From NCBI GenBank assembly GCA_902533625.1, contig CACAMI010000002.1, positions 1 to 64,000 on the forward strand: a stretch of 64,000 nucleotides of DNA. The letters are read 5' to 3'. Position 1 is the first letter of the stretch; every line of letters begins with the position of its first letter. A program made the position numbers and the translations under genes. The stretch is from an uncultured Alphaproteobacteria bacterium (GTDB taxonomy: Bacteria; Pseudomonadota; Alphaproteobacteria; Rhodobacterales; Rhodobacteraceae). Shown piece by piece: positions 28,258-39,156 of this stretch. The notes below the pieces were generated by a model. The model ran no database searches and was not told the DNA's origin. It saw only the letters and a list, made by a program, of their open reading frames with translations.

Positions 28258-29235
28258 TTGACTGATTTTGCGATGATAAAAGAGGCACAAAGAAGGCTAG
28301 AAAAGCATTCAAATTATACACCTCTTCTTAATTCACCTTTTTTAGATAAGATTGCTGGTAAAAGAATTCACTTGAAGGCCGAATGCCTTCAAAAGACAGG
28401 AAGTTTCAAGTTTAGAGGAGCCTGGTCATTTATATCAAATCTGACTGAGGAAGAGAGAAAAGGTGGGGTGATTGCTTTCTCTTCTGGCAATCATGCTCAA
28501 GGTGTTTCGGCCGCAGCTAAGGCTTTTGGTTCCCCTTGTATAATTGTTATGCCTAAAGATGCACCAGAAGTTAAGATTAATAACACACGCAATTATGGAG
28601 CAGAAGTTGTCCTTTATGACCGAAATAAAGAAGTCAGAGAAGATATTGGATTAGATATTGCCAAAAAAAAGAATCTTAAACTAATTCACCCATATGAAGA
28701 ATCACTAGTAATTGCAGGACAAGGCACAACAGGTTTAGAGATTGCGCAGCAAGTCCAATATAAAGGCATAACTAATGCGGATGTTTTAGTATGCTGCGGT
28801 GGTGGGGGTTTAATTTCAGGAATAGCGCTAGCTTTGAGTGAATTGAACCAGAATTTAAAAACGAGGCCAGTAGAACCTGAAAATTTTGATGATACAAAAA
28901 AATCCTTAGAGCAGGGTAAAATAGTAACTAATAAAAACGTTAGCGGATCTATTTGTGATGCAATTTTGACCCCTCAGCCGGGAGAAAATACCTTTAAAAT
29001 TATTAAGAAATTATGCAAAGCAGGATTAGTAGTGAGTGAAGAGCAAGTTTTAAAGGCGATTGCTTTAGCATTTCTTCACTTAAAAGTAATATTGGAACCA
29101 GGTGGTGCTGTTGCCTTAGCTGCTGCATTATTTCTGCCCCAACTTATCGAAACCGAACAGGTGATTGTAGTGGGAACCGGTGGAAATATAGACAGAGAAA
29201 TATTTAGGAAAGCATTAACTTTCTTGGATGTTTGA
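28258..29235 (+). CDS. Threonine/serine dehydratase-family PLP enzyme (ammonia-lyase / racemase type)
   Basis: NYTPLLNSPFLDKIAGKRIHLKAECLQKTGSFKFRGAWSFI (PLP Lys), AFSSGNHAQGVSAAAKAFG, CCGGGGLISGIALAL. TTG start at 28258 or ATG at 28273. Confidence 0.88.
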   Translation: MTDFAMIKEAQRRLEKHSNYTPLLNSPFLDKIAGKRIHLKAECLQKTGSFKFRGAWSFISNLTEEERKGGVIAFSSGNHAQGVSAAAKAFGSPCIIVMPKDAPEVKINNTRNYGAEVVLYDRNKEVREDIGLDIAKKKNLKLIHPYEESLVIAGQGTTGLEIAQQVQYKGITNADVLVCCGGGGLISGIALALSELNQNLKTRPVEPENFDDTKKSLEQGKIVTNKNVSGSICDAILTPQPGENTFKIIKKLCKAGLVVSEEQVLKAIALAFLHLKVILEPGGAVALAAALFLPQLIETEQVIVVGTGGNIDREIFRKALTFLDV

Positions 29236-29830
29236 TCGTTATAGTCAAAAACTGGTTTACCCAGCTCTTAATTTATTGGGAGTGTTTCTTTTAAGAATAG
29301 GGTTAACTCCAAACCTCGTTTCGTGGAGTGGAATTTTTTTTGGAGTGAGTGCGGCAGTCTCAATTTACTACTCATTCATGCTATTAGGTCTTCTTTTTAT
29401 TCTTATTAATAGAATTTGTGATGGTTTGGATGGCCAAATGGCTCGTGAAACTGAAGTATCGGATTATGGAGGGTTTTTAGATATCGTTTTTGATTTCTTT
29501 TTTTATGCTATTATACCTTTAAGCTTTGGTCTTCAAAAAGAAGAAAATTTAATACCTGCCTTATTCCTGTTGGCATCATTTTTAATAAATGGTTCTAGCT
29601 TCTTAGCATATGCAGCAATTAAAGCTTCAAATACCAAAAATCAAAGAAACACAGAAAAGTCATTCCATTACTCTGACGGCTTAATAGAGGGCTCGGAAAC
29701 AATATTGTTTTTTATATTATTCTGCCTATTCCCTGAAAAATTCTCTCTATTTTGCTATATTTTTTGCTTCTTAACATGTTTAACCTTTTTGCAAAGGTTA
29801 GTTAAAGCTAAAGCTGAATTTAAAGGATAA
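29228..29830 (+). CDS. CDP-alcohol phosphatidyltransferase family protein
   Basis: CDP-alcohol transferase motif DGLDGQMARETEVSDYGGFLDIVFD; TM segments; IGLTPNLVSWSGI. Confidence 0.87.
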   Translation: MFDRYSQKLVYPALNLLGVFLLRIGLTPNLVSWSGIFFGVSAAVSIYYSFMLLGLLFILINRICDGLDGQMARETEVSDYGGFLDIVFDFFFYAIIPLSFGLQKEENLIPALFLLASFLINGSSFLAYAAIKASNTKNQRNTEKSFHYSDGLIEGSETILFFILFCLFPEKFSLFCYIFCFLTCLTFLQRLVKAKAEFKG

Positions 29831-29841
29831 AATACTATAAT

Positions 29842-32328
29842 TTAGCCATCAACTCTTATATTGGCATTCAATGGGTCGTATGGGCTATCTTCAACTATTT
29901 CACATTTCCATAAAGAGTTAAGGATTTTTACCTTTAACTTTGTTCCAATATCAGCATATTTTTTATTAACATACCCCATTCCAATACTTTTATTAAAAAC
30001 AACAGAAAACCCACCTGAGGTAAGGCGGCCAATTTTCTTAGAATCATTATATATTGCTTCTCTACCCCAAGGATCAGCATCTTTAGGTCCATCTATTAGA
30101 AGCGTTACGCAAGTAACGTCTGAATCTCTCTCAACTCCATCTTTTCCCAAGAAGTTTTTGCTCAAGTCTACAAATCTGGAAACTCCAGATTCAAAAGGTG
30201 TAGCATCTCGCCCTAATTCAGTTCCAAAAGCCCTATAGGATTTCTCTAATCTTAACCAATTTTGTGCCCTGGCGCCTACCAATTTAAGGTTAAAGGTATC
30301 TCCAGAATTTTTTATAAGATCAAATAAATAGTTTTGCATTTCTATTGGATGATGAAGTTCCCAACCTAGCTCTCCTGTATAAGCGACTCTAACTGCCATA
30401 ATTGGACACATTCCAATTTCTATATTTCTATAGGATAACCAAGGGAAATTTTTATTACTGAGTGTGGTCTCCACATTGGGACTCTTAATTATTGATTTTA
30501 AAAGATCTCTAGACTTTGGCCCAGCAATAGCAAATACACCCCATTGATTGGTTACGTCATGAATATTAATGTGACCGAAATCTTTCTCCTTTTCTTGGGC
30601 ATGCTTTTTCATGTAGTCATAGTCATAAAGTGTCCAGCCTCCAGCAGATACTAGATAGAATTCTTCGTCGGACAACGTAATTATTGTGAATTCACTACGA
30701 ACCGTTCCCGTTACTGTCAAAGCATAAGATAGATTAATACGGCCAACATTAGGTAGCTTATTAGAGGTAAACCAGTCTAAAAATCGTTTAGCTCCAGGTC
30801 CAGAAACTTTATGTTTTGAGAAGGCTGTCACATCAAGCATCCCAACAGATCGTCGTATTGATTGTGCTTCTTCAAAACTATATTTCCACCAACCACCTTT
30901 CCTAAAGCTTCTTGAATCTAGATCATTAAAATTTTTTTCAGCAAAGTAATTAGGTCTTTCCCATCCGTTGACCTGTCCAAAATGAGCCCCTAGTTCCTTC
31001 ATTCTATCATAACATGGCGCCGTTCTCAAAGGACGACAGGCTGGCCTTTCTTCATCCGGATGATGAAGAACATAAACATGTTCATATGCTTCTTCATTTT
31101 TTCCAATTGTATATTCCGTAGTTATCCAATTTCCAAACCTTTTGGGATCAAGGCTTGACATGTCGATTTCAGCTTCTCCTTCAGTCATCATTTGTGCTAG
31201 GTAATGGCCAGTACCTCCAGCAGCTGTTATACCAAAGCTAAAACCTTCTGCCAGCCACATATTATGAAGACCTGGTGCAGGTCCTAGTAAAGGATTTCCA
31301 TCAGGAGTATAACAAATTGGGCCATTATAATCGTCTTTCAAACCAACATTTTCCGAGGAAGGCAATCTATGGATCATTGATAAATATTCAGTCTCAATTC
31401 TATCTAGATCTAGAGGAAATAAATCAGCTCTAAAAGATTCAGGGACATCATAAGGGAATCTAGCAGGAGCATTTTTTTCGTAAGGTCCTAAAATCCAGCC
31501 ACCTCGCTCCTCCCTTACGTACCATTTTGCATCTGCATCTCTTAAGACGGGATGTTCTGGGTTATTTTCTCTAAATTTAACCAGTTCTGGATCTGGTTCT
31601 GTAACAATATATTGATGTTCTACAGGTATAGCCGTTGTTTTTATTCCTAAAAGTCGCGCAGTCCTTTGAGCGTGATTTCCAGTAGCTGTAATTACGTGTT
31701 CAGCTCTTATCTCGAATGGCTCCTCGCTTTCCACTAAGTTGCCTCCTTTTTCAACCATATTGCAGCAGCCTAAAATCCATTCACTTCCAGTCCATTCATA
31801 TTTATTAACTTGGACTCTTCTATGAATATCGGCTCCATGTATACGAGCACCTTTTGCCATGGCTTGGGTAACGTCAGCAGGGTTTATATACCCGTCTGTT
31901 GGGTGATAAATTGCTCCTTCAAGATCTTCTGTTCTAAGTAAAGGCCACCTGTTCTTCATCTCACTGGGGCTTAGCCATTCATATGGTATGCCGACGGTTT
32001 CAGCCGTTGATGCATAAAGCATGTATTCGTCCATTCTCTCTTTAGTTTGTGCCATCCTGAGATTCCCAACAATCGTAAAACCAGGATTTAATCCCGTCTC
32101 AGACTCTAATTCTTTATAAAACTTTACTGAATAATCATGTATGTGACTGGTGGCATAAGACATATTAAAAAGAGGAAGTAATCCTGCGGCATGCCACGTA
32201 GATCCGGAAGTTAGCTCATCTCTTTCTAACAGGGCCACATTTTTCCAACCAGCTTTAGCCAAATGATAAACTATACCAGCACCGACTGCACCTCCGCCAA
32301 CGACTACTGCTCTATAATGACTTTTCAT
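29842..32328 (-). CDS. FAD-dependent oxidoreductase with GcvT domain (dimethylglycine/sarcosine dehydrogenase-like)
   Basis: YRAVVVGGGAVGAGIVYHLAKAGWKNVALLERDELTSGSTWHAAGL; C-terminal GcvT-like AVRVAYTGELGWELHHPIEMQNYLFDLI...LRLEKSYRAFGTEL. Confidence 0.88.
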   Translation of the reverse strand: MKSHYRAVVVGGGAVGAGIVYHLAKAGWKNVALLERDELTSGSTWHAAGLLPLFNMSYATSHIHDYSVKFYKELESETGLNPGFTIVGNLRMAQTKERMDEYMLYASTAETVGIPYEWLSPSEMKNRWPLLRTEDLEGAIYHPTDGYINPADVTQAMAKGARIHGADIHRRVQVNKYEWTGSEWILGCCNMVEKGGNLVESEEPFEIRAEHVITATGNHAQRTARLLGIKTTAIPVEHQYIVTEPDPELVKFRENNPEHPVLRDADAKWYVREERGGWILGPYEKNAPARFPYDVPESFRADLFPLDLDRIETEYLSMIHRLPSSENVGLKDDYNGPICYTPDGNPLLGPAPGLHNMWLAEGFSFGITAAGGTGHYLAQMMTEGEAEIDMSSLDPKRFGNWITTEYTIGKNEEAYEHVYVLHHPDEERPACRPLRTAPCYDRMKELGAHFGQVNGWERPNYFAEKNFNDLDSRSFRKGGWWKYSFEEAQSIRRSVGMLDVTAFSKHKVSGPGAKRFLDWFTSNKLPNVGRINLSYALTVTGTVRSEFTIITLSDEEFYLVSAGGWTLYDYDYMKKHAQEKEKDFGHINIHDVTNQWGVFAIAGPKSRDLLKSIIKSPNVETTLSNKNFPWLSYRNIEIGMCPIMAVRVAYTGELGWELHHPIEMQNYLFDLIKNSGDTFNLKLVGARAQNWLRLEKSYRAFGTELGRDATPFESGVSRFVDLSKNFLGKDGVERDSDVTCVTLLIDGPKDADPWGREAIYNDSKKIGRLTSGGFSVVFNKSIGMGYVNKKYADIGTKLKVKILNSLWKCEIVEDSPYDPLNANIRVDG

Positions 32329-32484
32329 TAATTTCTCCTAAAACGAAAATTTTAATTTTTCTATCAACGGTATATTATTTTATCAATTGGGCAAGATTTA
32401 ACCCATTCTAAAGTTAAACAAAATTTATTTATTCTCCCAATTGCTATTATTTAAATCATCAGCTAACTATATGCGAATTTATAA

Positions 32485-33825
32485 GTGATGGTTGGTTTGC
32501 TGGAAGAGAAAAAGAAAGTTTATTTAAAAACCTATGGTTGTCAGATGAATGTTTATGACAGCGATAGAATTATTGAACAATTAGCTCAAAAAGGATTTGA
32601 GGCTACTCCTAGAGAATTTGATGCGGATTTAATTGTACTAAATACATGTCATATAAGGGAAAAAGCCGCTGAGAAGGTATATTCTGAGCTTGGGAAATAT
32701 AGTAATTTAAAAAGCAAGAATCCAAAATTAAAGATTGGTGTGGCGGGCTGTGTCGCTCAAGCCGAAGGAAATGAAATTATAAAAAGGCAGCCACTGGTAG
32801 ACTTTGTTGTAGGACCGCAAACTTACCACACAATTCCTACCCTTCTTGAAAAGCTTACTAACGGGCAAAAGGTTGTAGATATTGAGTTTTCTACCCAAGA
32901 AAAGTTTGAGAATCTCAAATTAACAGAGGGAAAGGAATATAAGCCGTCACAATTTCTAACTGTTCAGGAGGGCTGTGATAAATTTTGTTCCTTTTGCGTG
33001 GTGCCTTACACAAGAGGTGTTGAAGTCTCTAGGCCCCTTAGTGAAATTTTAAGCGAGGCTAAAACCTTAACTGAGTATGGGGCTATCGAAATCACTCTTT
33101 TAGGGCAAAATGTCAACGCTTATAATGGGTTGGATGACTCAAAAAAGAGGAGGGATCTTTCTTACCTGATACATAAATTGTCTGAGATTGACGGTTTAAA
33201 AAGAATAAGATTTGTTACTTCTCATCCAGTTGATATGACAGATAGCTTGATACAAACATTTAGATCTAATGAGAAATTAATGCCTTACCTTCATTTGCCC
33301 ATTCAGAGTGGCAGTGACGAGATTTTAAAAAAAATGAATAGGCGTCACAATGTGTCTGACTATTTAAATATTATAAAAAAGGTTAGGGAGGCAAGGCCAG
33401 ATATAGCTGTATCTGGTGATTTTATCGTGGGATTTCCAGGAGAATCGGATCGCGACTTCGAAAGAACACTGGAAGTATGCCACAATGTTGGTTACGCAAG
33501 TGCATTTAGTTTTAAATATTCTCCAAGGCCAGGCACTACTGCTTTTGAAAAAAAGGAAGTGCCGGAATACATAAAAAAAGAACGGCTGACTGTCCTTCAG
33601 GATGTCATTAGGCAGCATCAGTCCTCTTTCCAGAAAAATTTGGTGGGTAAAACACTGCCCGTTTTAGTAGAAAAAAAAGGAAGAATTGAAGGTCAGGTTA
33701 TCGGAAAATCTCCATATCTCCAACCAGTTTTCTTTTCTGCTGCAAGTGCTTTGATAGGGAAAATAGTAGATATTAATATTACTAGATCTGAGTCAAATTC
33801 ATTATCAGGAAACTTTTGTGAATAA
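32485..33825 (+). CDS. miaB: tRNA-2-methylthio-N6-dimethylallyladenosine synthase MiaB
   Basis: VYLKTYGCQMNVYDSDRI, radical SAM CxxxCxxC: QEGCDKFCSFCVVPYTRGVEVSRP; MNRRHN; TRAM region at end. Confidence 0.96.
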   Translation: MMVGLLEEKKKVYLKTYGCQMNVYDSDRIIEQLAQKGFEATPREFDADLIVLNTCHIREKAAEKVYSELGKYSNLKSKNPKLKIGVAGCVAQAEGNEIIKRQPLVDFVVGPQTYHTIPTLLEKLTNGQKVVDIEFSTQEKFENLKLTEGKEYKPSQFLTVQEGCDKFCSFCVVPYTRGVEVSRPLSEILSEAKTLTEYGAIEITLLGQNVNAYNGLDDSKKRRDLSYLIHKLSEIDGLKRIRFVTSHPVDMTDSLIQTFRSNEKLMPYLHLPIQSGSDEILKKMNRRHNVSDYLNIIKKVREARPDIAVSGDFIVGFPGESDRDFERTLEVCHNVGYASAFSFKYSPRPGTTAFEKKEVPEYIKKERLTVLQDVIRQHQSSFQKNLVGKTLPVLVEKKGRIEGQVIGKSPYLQPVFFSAASALIGKIVDINITRSESNSLSGNFCE

Positions 33826-33886
33826 AGTAAAAGTGATAAAGCTATTGAAATCTTCTTATTAATTTCTATTATAGTTATATCTTAAT

Positions 33887-34948
33887 GTGTATGGACACTT
33901 TATAAATTTGATAACAGAAAAATTAGCCCCTACGCCCCACCAAAATATTAGTACAGATGAAACTTTGGAGTTCAAGGTTGAGGATAATGACATTCTTGCA
34001 AAACTTTGTGGGCCACTAGAATCTCATATTGCACATTTAGAGATTGCATTCGATACACAACTAACTCGGCGTGGGAATACTATTTTTATTTCTAATGCTA
34101 CAAAGCAAAAAACTATTATAAATGAAATATTAAAGTTTTTACATTGTGAGATCGTGAGTGGGAAAAGAATCGAAATTTCTGATGTTGATATTGCAATAAA
34201 ATATTTTTCAAGCAATGGATTTCAAAGGAGCAAAAAAGGCTTGCATGGGGACTTATTAAATGGAAAAGATGCAGATAAAGAATTTGCAAAAAGTGTAGTA
34301 ATTTTAACGAAAAATAAGCCTTTGATACCTAAAACTGACCTGCAAAAATTTTATCTTAAACTTTTGCTAAGTAAAGAAGTTATTTTCGGTATTGGTCCAG
34401 CTGGAACTGGTAAAACATACCTCTCCATCGCAGCGGGTGTGTCGCAATTTCTAAAGGGTAAAGTGGAAAGAATTATTTTGACTAGGCCAGCAGTTGAGGC
34501 GGGAGAACACTTAGGATTTTTGCCTGGAGATATTAAAGATAAAGTGGATCCTTATATGCAGCCATTATATGATTCATTATATGATTTTCTGCCTAGTAGC
34601 CAAGTGGCAAAAATGATAGATTCTGGGAAAATTCAAGTAATTCCGTTGGCTTTTATGAGGGGGAGAACCTTAGCTAATTCTTTTATAATCTTAGATGAAG
34701 CTCAAAATACAACTAAAATCCAAATGAAAATGTTTTTGACCCGGTTGGGGCAGAATTCTCAAATGGTTATAACAGGGGATTTGACTCAAATAGATTTGGG
34801 AAAACCTTCAGAAAGCGGACTATTGCAGGCCTTTAAAGTATTAAGGAAACTACCAGGTATAGGTTTTGCTATCTTTGAGTCCTCTGATATTGTTAGGCAT
34901 GCATTGGTTGAAAAGATAGTGCTAGCTTATAATGAAAAAAAATTATAA
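33887..34948 (+). CDS. phoH: PhoH-family ATPase (YbeZ)
   Basis: VIFGIGPAGTGKTYLSIAAGVSQFLKGKVERIILTRPAVEAGEHLGFLPGDIKDKVDPYMQPLYDSL...SFIILDEAQNTT. Confidence 0.95.
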   Translation: MYGHFINLITEKLAPTPHQNISTDETLEFKVEDNDILAKLCGPLESHIAHLEIAFDTQLTRRGNTIFISNATKQKTIINEILKFLHCEIVSGKRIEISDVDIAIKYFSSNGFQRSKKGLHGDLLNGKDADKEFAKSVVILTKNKPLIPKTDLQKFYLKLLLSKEVIFGIGPAGTGKTYLSIAAGVSQFLKGKVERIILTRPAVEAGEHLGFLPGDIKDKVDPYMQPLYDSLYDFLPSSQVAKMIDSGKIQVIPLAFMRGRTLANSFIILDEAQNTTKIQMKMFLTRLGQNSQMVITGDLTQIDLGKPSESGLLQAFKVLRKLPGIGFAIFESSDIVRHALVEKIVLAYNEKKL

Positions 34949-35498
34949 ATCAGCTGTGAAACTAAGGAGCAAATATGTTAAGACTTCTATCCGTTTTGAA
35001 AAAGAGAGATGGTACGAGGTCGATTTAAAAAAAATTTTTGAATCAAGCCTTTTGTTGGCTTTAGAAGAATTAAATTATCCAGTAAATTTTTATAGTGCTT
35101 CAATCTTTGCCTGTGGATTAGATACGATCAAGAATTTGAATAGAGAATTTTTAAAAAGGGATAAGTCTACAAATGTACTCTCTTGGCCTCAATTAATATA
35201 TGAGAAAAAATCAGGGTCTGACTTCCCAAATATACCAGAGGAGTTTTTTGGTAGTAGAAGAGAGATTTTCTTAGGAGACATAGCTATATCATATGATTAT
35301 TGTAAAGATGAATCCGTAAGGTTGGGGGTCCAATTTTTTGAACATTGTTATAGATTGGCAACACATTCAATACTTCATCTATTGGGATTTGATCATCAGG
35401 AAGGTAAAGATGCAAAAATAATGGAGGGATTAGAGATGAATTTGCTTTCGCGAATTTTCTCAGATTGTTCTCACAATAGAAATGTCAGATTTAATTAA
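34932..35498 (+). CDS. ybeY: rRNA maturation RNase YbeY
   Basis: NLNREFLKRDKSTNVLSWP...FLGDIAISYDYC...FEHCYRLATHSILHLLGFDH (HxxxHxxGxDH metal site). Confidence 0.95.
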   Translation: MKKNYKSAVKLRSKYVKTSIRFEKERWYEVDLKKIFESSLLLALEELNYPVNFYSASIFACGLDTIKNLNREFLKRDKSTNVLSWPQLIYEKKSGSDFPNIPEEFFGSRREIFLGDIAISYDYCKDESVRLGVQFFEHCYRLATHSILHLLGFDHQEGKDAKIMEGLEMNLLSRIFSDCSHNRNVRFN

Positions 35499-35513
35499 AG
35501 GTAATGTGTAAAA

Positions 35514-36362
35514 TTGATAATTAATAAATTAAAATTTCATGAAATAATCAGGCTATTTAGAGTAGGAAAAAAAACTAAAGATAGCCTTGTAAAAAGACAT
35601 TTAGCACCGAGAAAAGTTGTATCTAGCTTTGATAATATTGGAGACATGGGTGTTAACGTGAAAAACTTGAGAGATTTGATGTTAGCAGACATAGCTATAC
35701 CAAAATCTGACATAACCGCCATATCCGAGAAAACATCCAAAAATAAATTAGCTAATATCTTTAATGAAACTACTTTTACAAGAATACCTGTTTATAATGA
35801 TACTTTAGATAATCCTATAGGATTGGTTCATTTTAAAGATTTTGCACTGCGGCATGGTTTTGGAGGCGCTAAGACTTTTTCAATTAAAAAGATTCTTCGC
35901 CCTTTAATTTATGCACCACCGTCAATGCGGTTGGATAAACTTCTGCAGAAAATGCAAAATGAGCGCATTTTTATGGCTTTGGTTATTGATGAATATGGTG
36001 GCGTGGACGGCATGGTGACAATAGAGGATTTATTAGAACAAATAGTTGGGGAGATATTTGATGAGCATGATGAAGAAGAAGCTCTAAAATGTATAGAACA
36101 AAAACCAGGAGTTTTCCTCGTTGATTCTAGGCTTGAATTGCAAAACTTTTTGTCTCAGACTGGTGTTAACCTGTTGCATGGGGAAACCTCTGATGAGTAT
36201 GATACCATAGGTGGGTTGGTTTTTCATCTTATAGATAGGATTCCTATCAGAGGAGAGATAGTGCATGATAAAAATGGAAATGAGTATACAGTAGTTGAGG
36301 CAGATTTGCGTAGGATTAAAAAAATTCGTGTTGCTGTGAAAATGCAAATTAAAAAAGACTAA
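35514..36362 (+). CDS. corC: CBS-domain hemolysin/CorC family protein
   Basis: VKNLRDLMLADIAIPKSDITAI...FTRIPVYNDTLDNPIGLVHFKDF...MALVIDEYGGVDGMVTIEDLLEQIVGEIFDEHDEEE. Confidence 0.9.
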   Translation: MIINKLKFHEIIRLFRVGKKTKDSLVKRHLAPRKVVSSFDNIGDMGVNVKNLRDLMLADIAIPKSDITAISEKTSKNKLANIFNETTFTRIPVYNDTLDNPIGLVHFKDFALRHGFGGAKTFSIKKILRPLIYAPPSMRLDKLLQKMQNERIFMALVIDEYGGVDGMVTIEDLLEQIVGEIFDEHDEEEALKCIEQKPGVFLVDSRLELQNFLSQTGVNLLHGETSDEYDTIGGLVFHLIDRIPIRGEIVHDKNGNEYTVVEADLRRIKKIRVAVKMQIKKD

Positions 36363-36378
36363 ATTCGATATATTCTTA

Positions 36379-37884
36379 ATGTTTTTTAGTAATAAAGAAG
36401 AAAAAAATAAAAAAAAATTAATAAAGCATCTTTTTCTGTTCTTAATCGTTGGTTGTTGGCTGGCACTTAGCCAGGCTCCGTTTTCTTTCACATATTTGGG
36501 ACTTCTAGCTTTGCCTACCATGGCTTTTTTTTGGTTAAAATTTTCGGAATCTTCTCTGAAATCAGGCCTGGTTGGTGGAGTTTTCGGATTAGGGTATTTT
36601 TCTATTACGATGCTTTGGATAATGGAGCCATTCTTTGTTGGTGATGCAAAATACCTTCCTTGGTTGGCGCCTTTTGCACTTTTTTTAGTTTCTATTTATT
36701 TATCTTTTTTTTGGGCCGTTGCATTTTACCTGGCAACTTTTTTTGGGGGTAAGAGTAGATTTAAGAAGATCTTAAATTTAATTTTTTTTCTCACACTCGG
36801 AGAGTTAGGGCGATCTTTATTATTCGGCGGCTTTCCTTGGGGACTGATATCACATTCGCTAATTGACACACCATTTGCTCAGCTAGCCTCAGTTTTCGGT
36901 CCTTATTTTCTAGTGTTTTTCGTATATTTATTTTGTTTTTCAATGGTTATTTCAAAAAGTTCATTCTTTTATAGCTTAGTCATGATTCTATTACTTTATT
37001 TCACAAGTTTTTCAATGATTGGCTATCAACTAAAACCTTCAGAAGGGCTTCACAATGTAAAACTTATCCAGCCTAATATAGAGCAAAAAGAAAAGTGGAA
37101 TGAGGAGAGGTTTGATGAATTTTATAATCGTTACATTGCCCTTGGCACAAAAATGCCTACAGGCGATATTGTAATATTACCCGAAACCGTTCTAGCTACA
37201 AATTCCAAAGAAATTCAAAGTCTTGCGCAGAAACTTAGCCGAGATTTAAATAATAACGTAATAATCGGTGTCCGGAGGCTGAATAATAAGGAAAGAAAGC
37301 TGTATAATTCTATTTTGTTTATTAATAATGCAGGTGCAATTACTAGTATTTATGATAAACAGCATTTAGTTCCTTTCGGAGAATATTTCCCATTTTTAAA
37401 TTTATTCATTTCAGAAAAGGAGCAAAAAATTTATGGGTTTTCTAAAGGTAATGCGGCTGAAGAGATTGATTTCTTGGACATGCCAACTGTCCTGCCGGCT
37501 ATATGCTATGAAATTATATTTAGTGTGGAAATTGGTGAAAGATTTCAAAATGCTGAATGGATATTAAATCTAACTAATGATGCTTGGTTTGGTCATTTTA
37601 GTGGTCCCCAGCAACATCTAAATCAGGCTAAAATGAGAGCTATAGAGTTAGGCATACCAATTATTCGTGTTGCAAACACAGGAATAACGGCAGTTATTCT
37701 GTCAGATGGATCATTATCTGACATTTTACCTTTAAATAAAATAGGCTCCTTAAATGTGACCTTGCCTGCAAGAACATCAAAAACAATATACTCAATTTTT
37801 GGCCCTCGCAATTGGCTGCTATTATTAATTGCGGTAAGCTTTTTCTGTTTAATTGCTATAAATTACAAAAAATTTAATATCTAG
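36379..37884 (+). CDS. lnt: Apolipoprotein N-acyltransferase
   Basis: Multi-TM N-terminus and CN-hydrolase domain: [52 protein letters not shown]. Confidence 0.94.
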   Translation: MFFSNKEEKNKKKLIKHLFLFLIVGCWLALSQAPFSFTYLGLLALPTMAFFWLKFSESSLKSGLVGGVFGLGYFSITMLWIMEPFFVGDAKYLPWLAPFALFLVSIYLSFFWAVAFYLATFFGGKSRFKKILNLIFFLTLGELGRSLLFGGFPWGLISHSLIDTPFAQLASVFGPYFLVFFVYLFCFSMVISKSSFFYSLVMILLLYFTSFSMIGYQLKPSEGLHNVKLIQPNIEQKEKWNEERFDEFYNRYIALGTKMPTGDIVILPETVLATNSKEIQSLAQKLSRDLNNNVIIGVRRLNNKERKLYNSILFINNAGAITSIYDKQHLVPFGEYFPFLNLFISEKEQKIYGFSKGNAAEEIDFLDMPTVLPAICYEIIFSVEIGERFQNAEWILNLTNDAWFGHFSGPQQHLNQAKMRAIELGIPIIRVANTGITAVILSDGSLSDILPLNKIGSLNVTLPARTSKTIYSIFGPRNWLLLLIAVSFFCLIAINYKKFNI

Positions 37885-37957
37885 GCAAAACTACCTTTAC
37901 AAACTAACATATTTTTTGTTCATCATTGTATACTTAAGTATTTTAGAGAGGTATTTC

Positions 37958-39124
37958 ATGGCAGGCAGTTTTTATTTTACTTCGGAATCGGTTTCGGAAG
38001 GACACCCAGATAAGCTTTGTGATCGCGTCTCCGACGCCATATTAGATAGTTTCCTAAGCGAAGAAGAGAGTGCCAGAGTGGCATGTGAGACTTTTGCTAC
38101 AACAAACAGACTTGTAGTTGGAGGTGAAGTAGGAGTTTCTGATGAAATTAAACTTGAGAAACTCATGTCATCTATGGAAGGTATAGCTAGAATGTGTGTA
38201 AAAGACATAGGATATGCACAGGATGGGTTTCATTGGCAGAAACTAATTTTTGACAACCTGTTACACAAACAGTCTGTGGACATTGCTCAAGGAGTAGACC
38301 GTGATGGTGCAGGTGATCAAGGAATTATGTTTGGATATGCTGTTAATGAGAATGACAAGTTTATGCCTGCTGCACTTCACTATTCTCATGCTATTTTGAA
38401 GCGATTATCTGAGGTGAGAAAAAATGGCTCAGAGCCGCAATTAGGTCCTGATTCAAAATCTCAGCTGACCTTAAAATATGAAAATGGTAAACCTGTTTCG
38501 GCTAGGTCAATTGTATTATCTACCCAACATTTAGATGAAAAACTTTCATCTCAGGATGTAAGAAATATTGTTGAGCCTTACATTCGAGAAATCTTACCAG
38601 AGGAATGGATTGGTCAAGAAACAGAGTGGCATATTAATCCAACGGGAAAGTTCGTAATTGGCGGCCCAGATGGTGACGCAGGCTTGACAGGGAGGAAGAT
38701 CATTGTTGATACATACGGAGGAGCTGCTCCACATGGTGGTGGAGCATTTTCTGGAAAGGATCCAACTAAGGTCGATAGATCCGCAGCTTATGCGGCTAGG
38801 TACCTTGCAAAGAATGTAGTAGCAGCGGGGCTTGCGGAAAAATGCTGTATCCAGTTATCCTATGCCATAGGAATTGATAGGCCTCTATCAATATTTGCTG
38901 AAACTTATGGAACAGGAACAGTCTCACGTGAATTAATTGAAAAGGCAATAAGTGAATCTATGGATCTTTCTCCTAAAGGAATAATAGATCATTTAAGGTT
39001 GAGAAGGCCAATTTATTCTAGAACAGCAGCTTATGGACATTTCGGAAGGGATCCTGAATCTGACGGTGGCTTTAGTTGGGAGAAGTTGGATTTAATTGAC
39101 GAAATTAAATCAAATTCAAGGTAA
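37958..39124 (+). CDS. metK: S-adenosylmethionine synthetase
   Basis: [29 protein letters not shown]...[12 protein letters not shown]...[38 protein letters not shown]. Start refined to ATG 37958. Confidence 0.97.
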   Translation: MAGSFYFTSESVSEGHPDKLCDRVSDAILDSFLSEEESARVACETFATTNRLVVGGEVGVSDEIKLEKLMSSMEGIARMCVKDIGYAQDGFHWQKLIFDNLLHKQSVDIAQGVDRDGAGDQGIMFGYAVNENDKFMPAALHYSHAILKRLSEVRKNGSEPQLGPDSKSQLTLKYENGKPVSARSIVLSTQHLDEKLSSQDVRNIVEPYIREILPEEWIGQETEWHINPTGKFVIGGPDGDAGLTGRKIIVDTYGGAAPHGGGAFSGKDPTKVDRSAAYAARYLAKNVVAAGLAEKCCIQLSYAIGIDRPLSIFAETYGTGTVSRELIEKAISESMDLSPKGIIDHLRLRRPIYSRTAAYGHFGRDPESDGGFSWEKLDLIDEIKSNSR

Positions 39125-39156
39125 ATTAATGGCATATCTTTTCTGAATTTTTCACT

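Noticed and set aside
29449-29524. Non-standard spacing in the CDP-alcohol transferase motif (7 rather than 8 residues between AR and G)
   Set aside because: As far as I recall this spacing is shared by this subfamily of short CDP-alcohol transferases, so it is probably family-typical.
36084-36521. 145-aa minus-strand ORF across the corC-lnt junction
   Set aside because: Overlaps two well-supported plus-strand genes; composition is not protein-like.
37930-37941. 12-bp palindrome atacttaagtat upstream of metK, considered as a SAM-riboswitch element
   Set aside because: AT-rich, and the metK leader is too short and lacks a recognisable SAM-II or SAM/SAH core; chance palindrome is likely.
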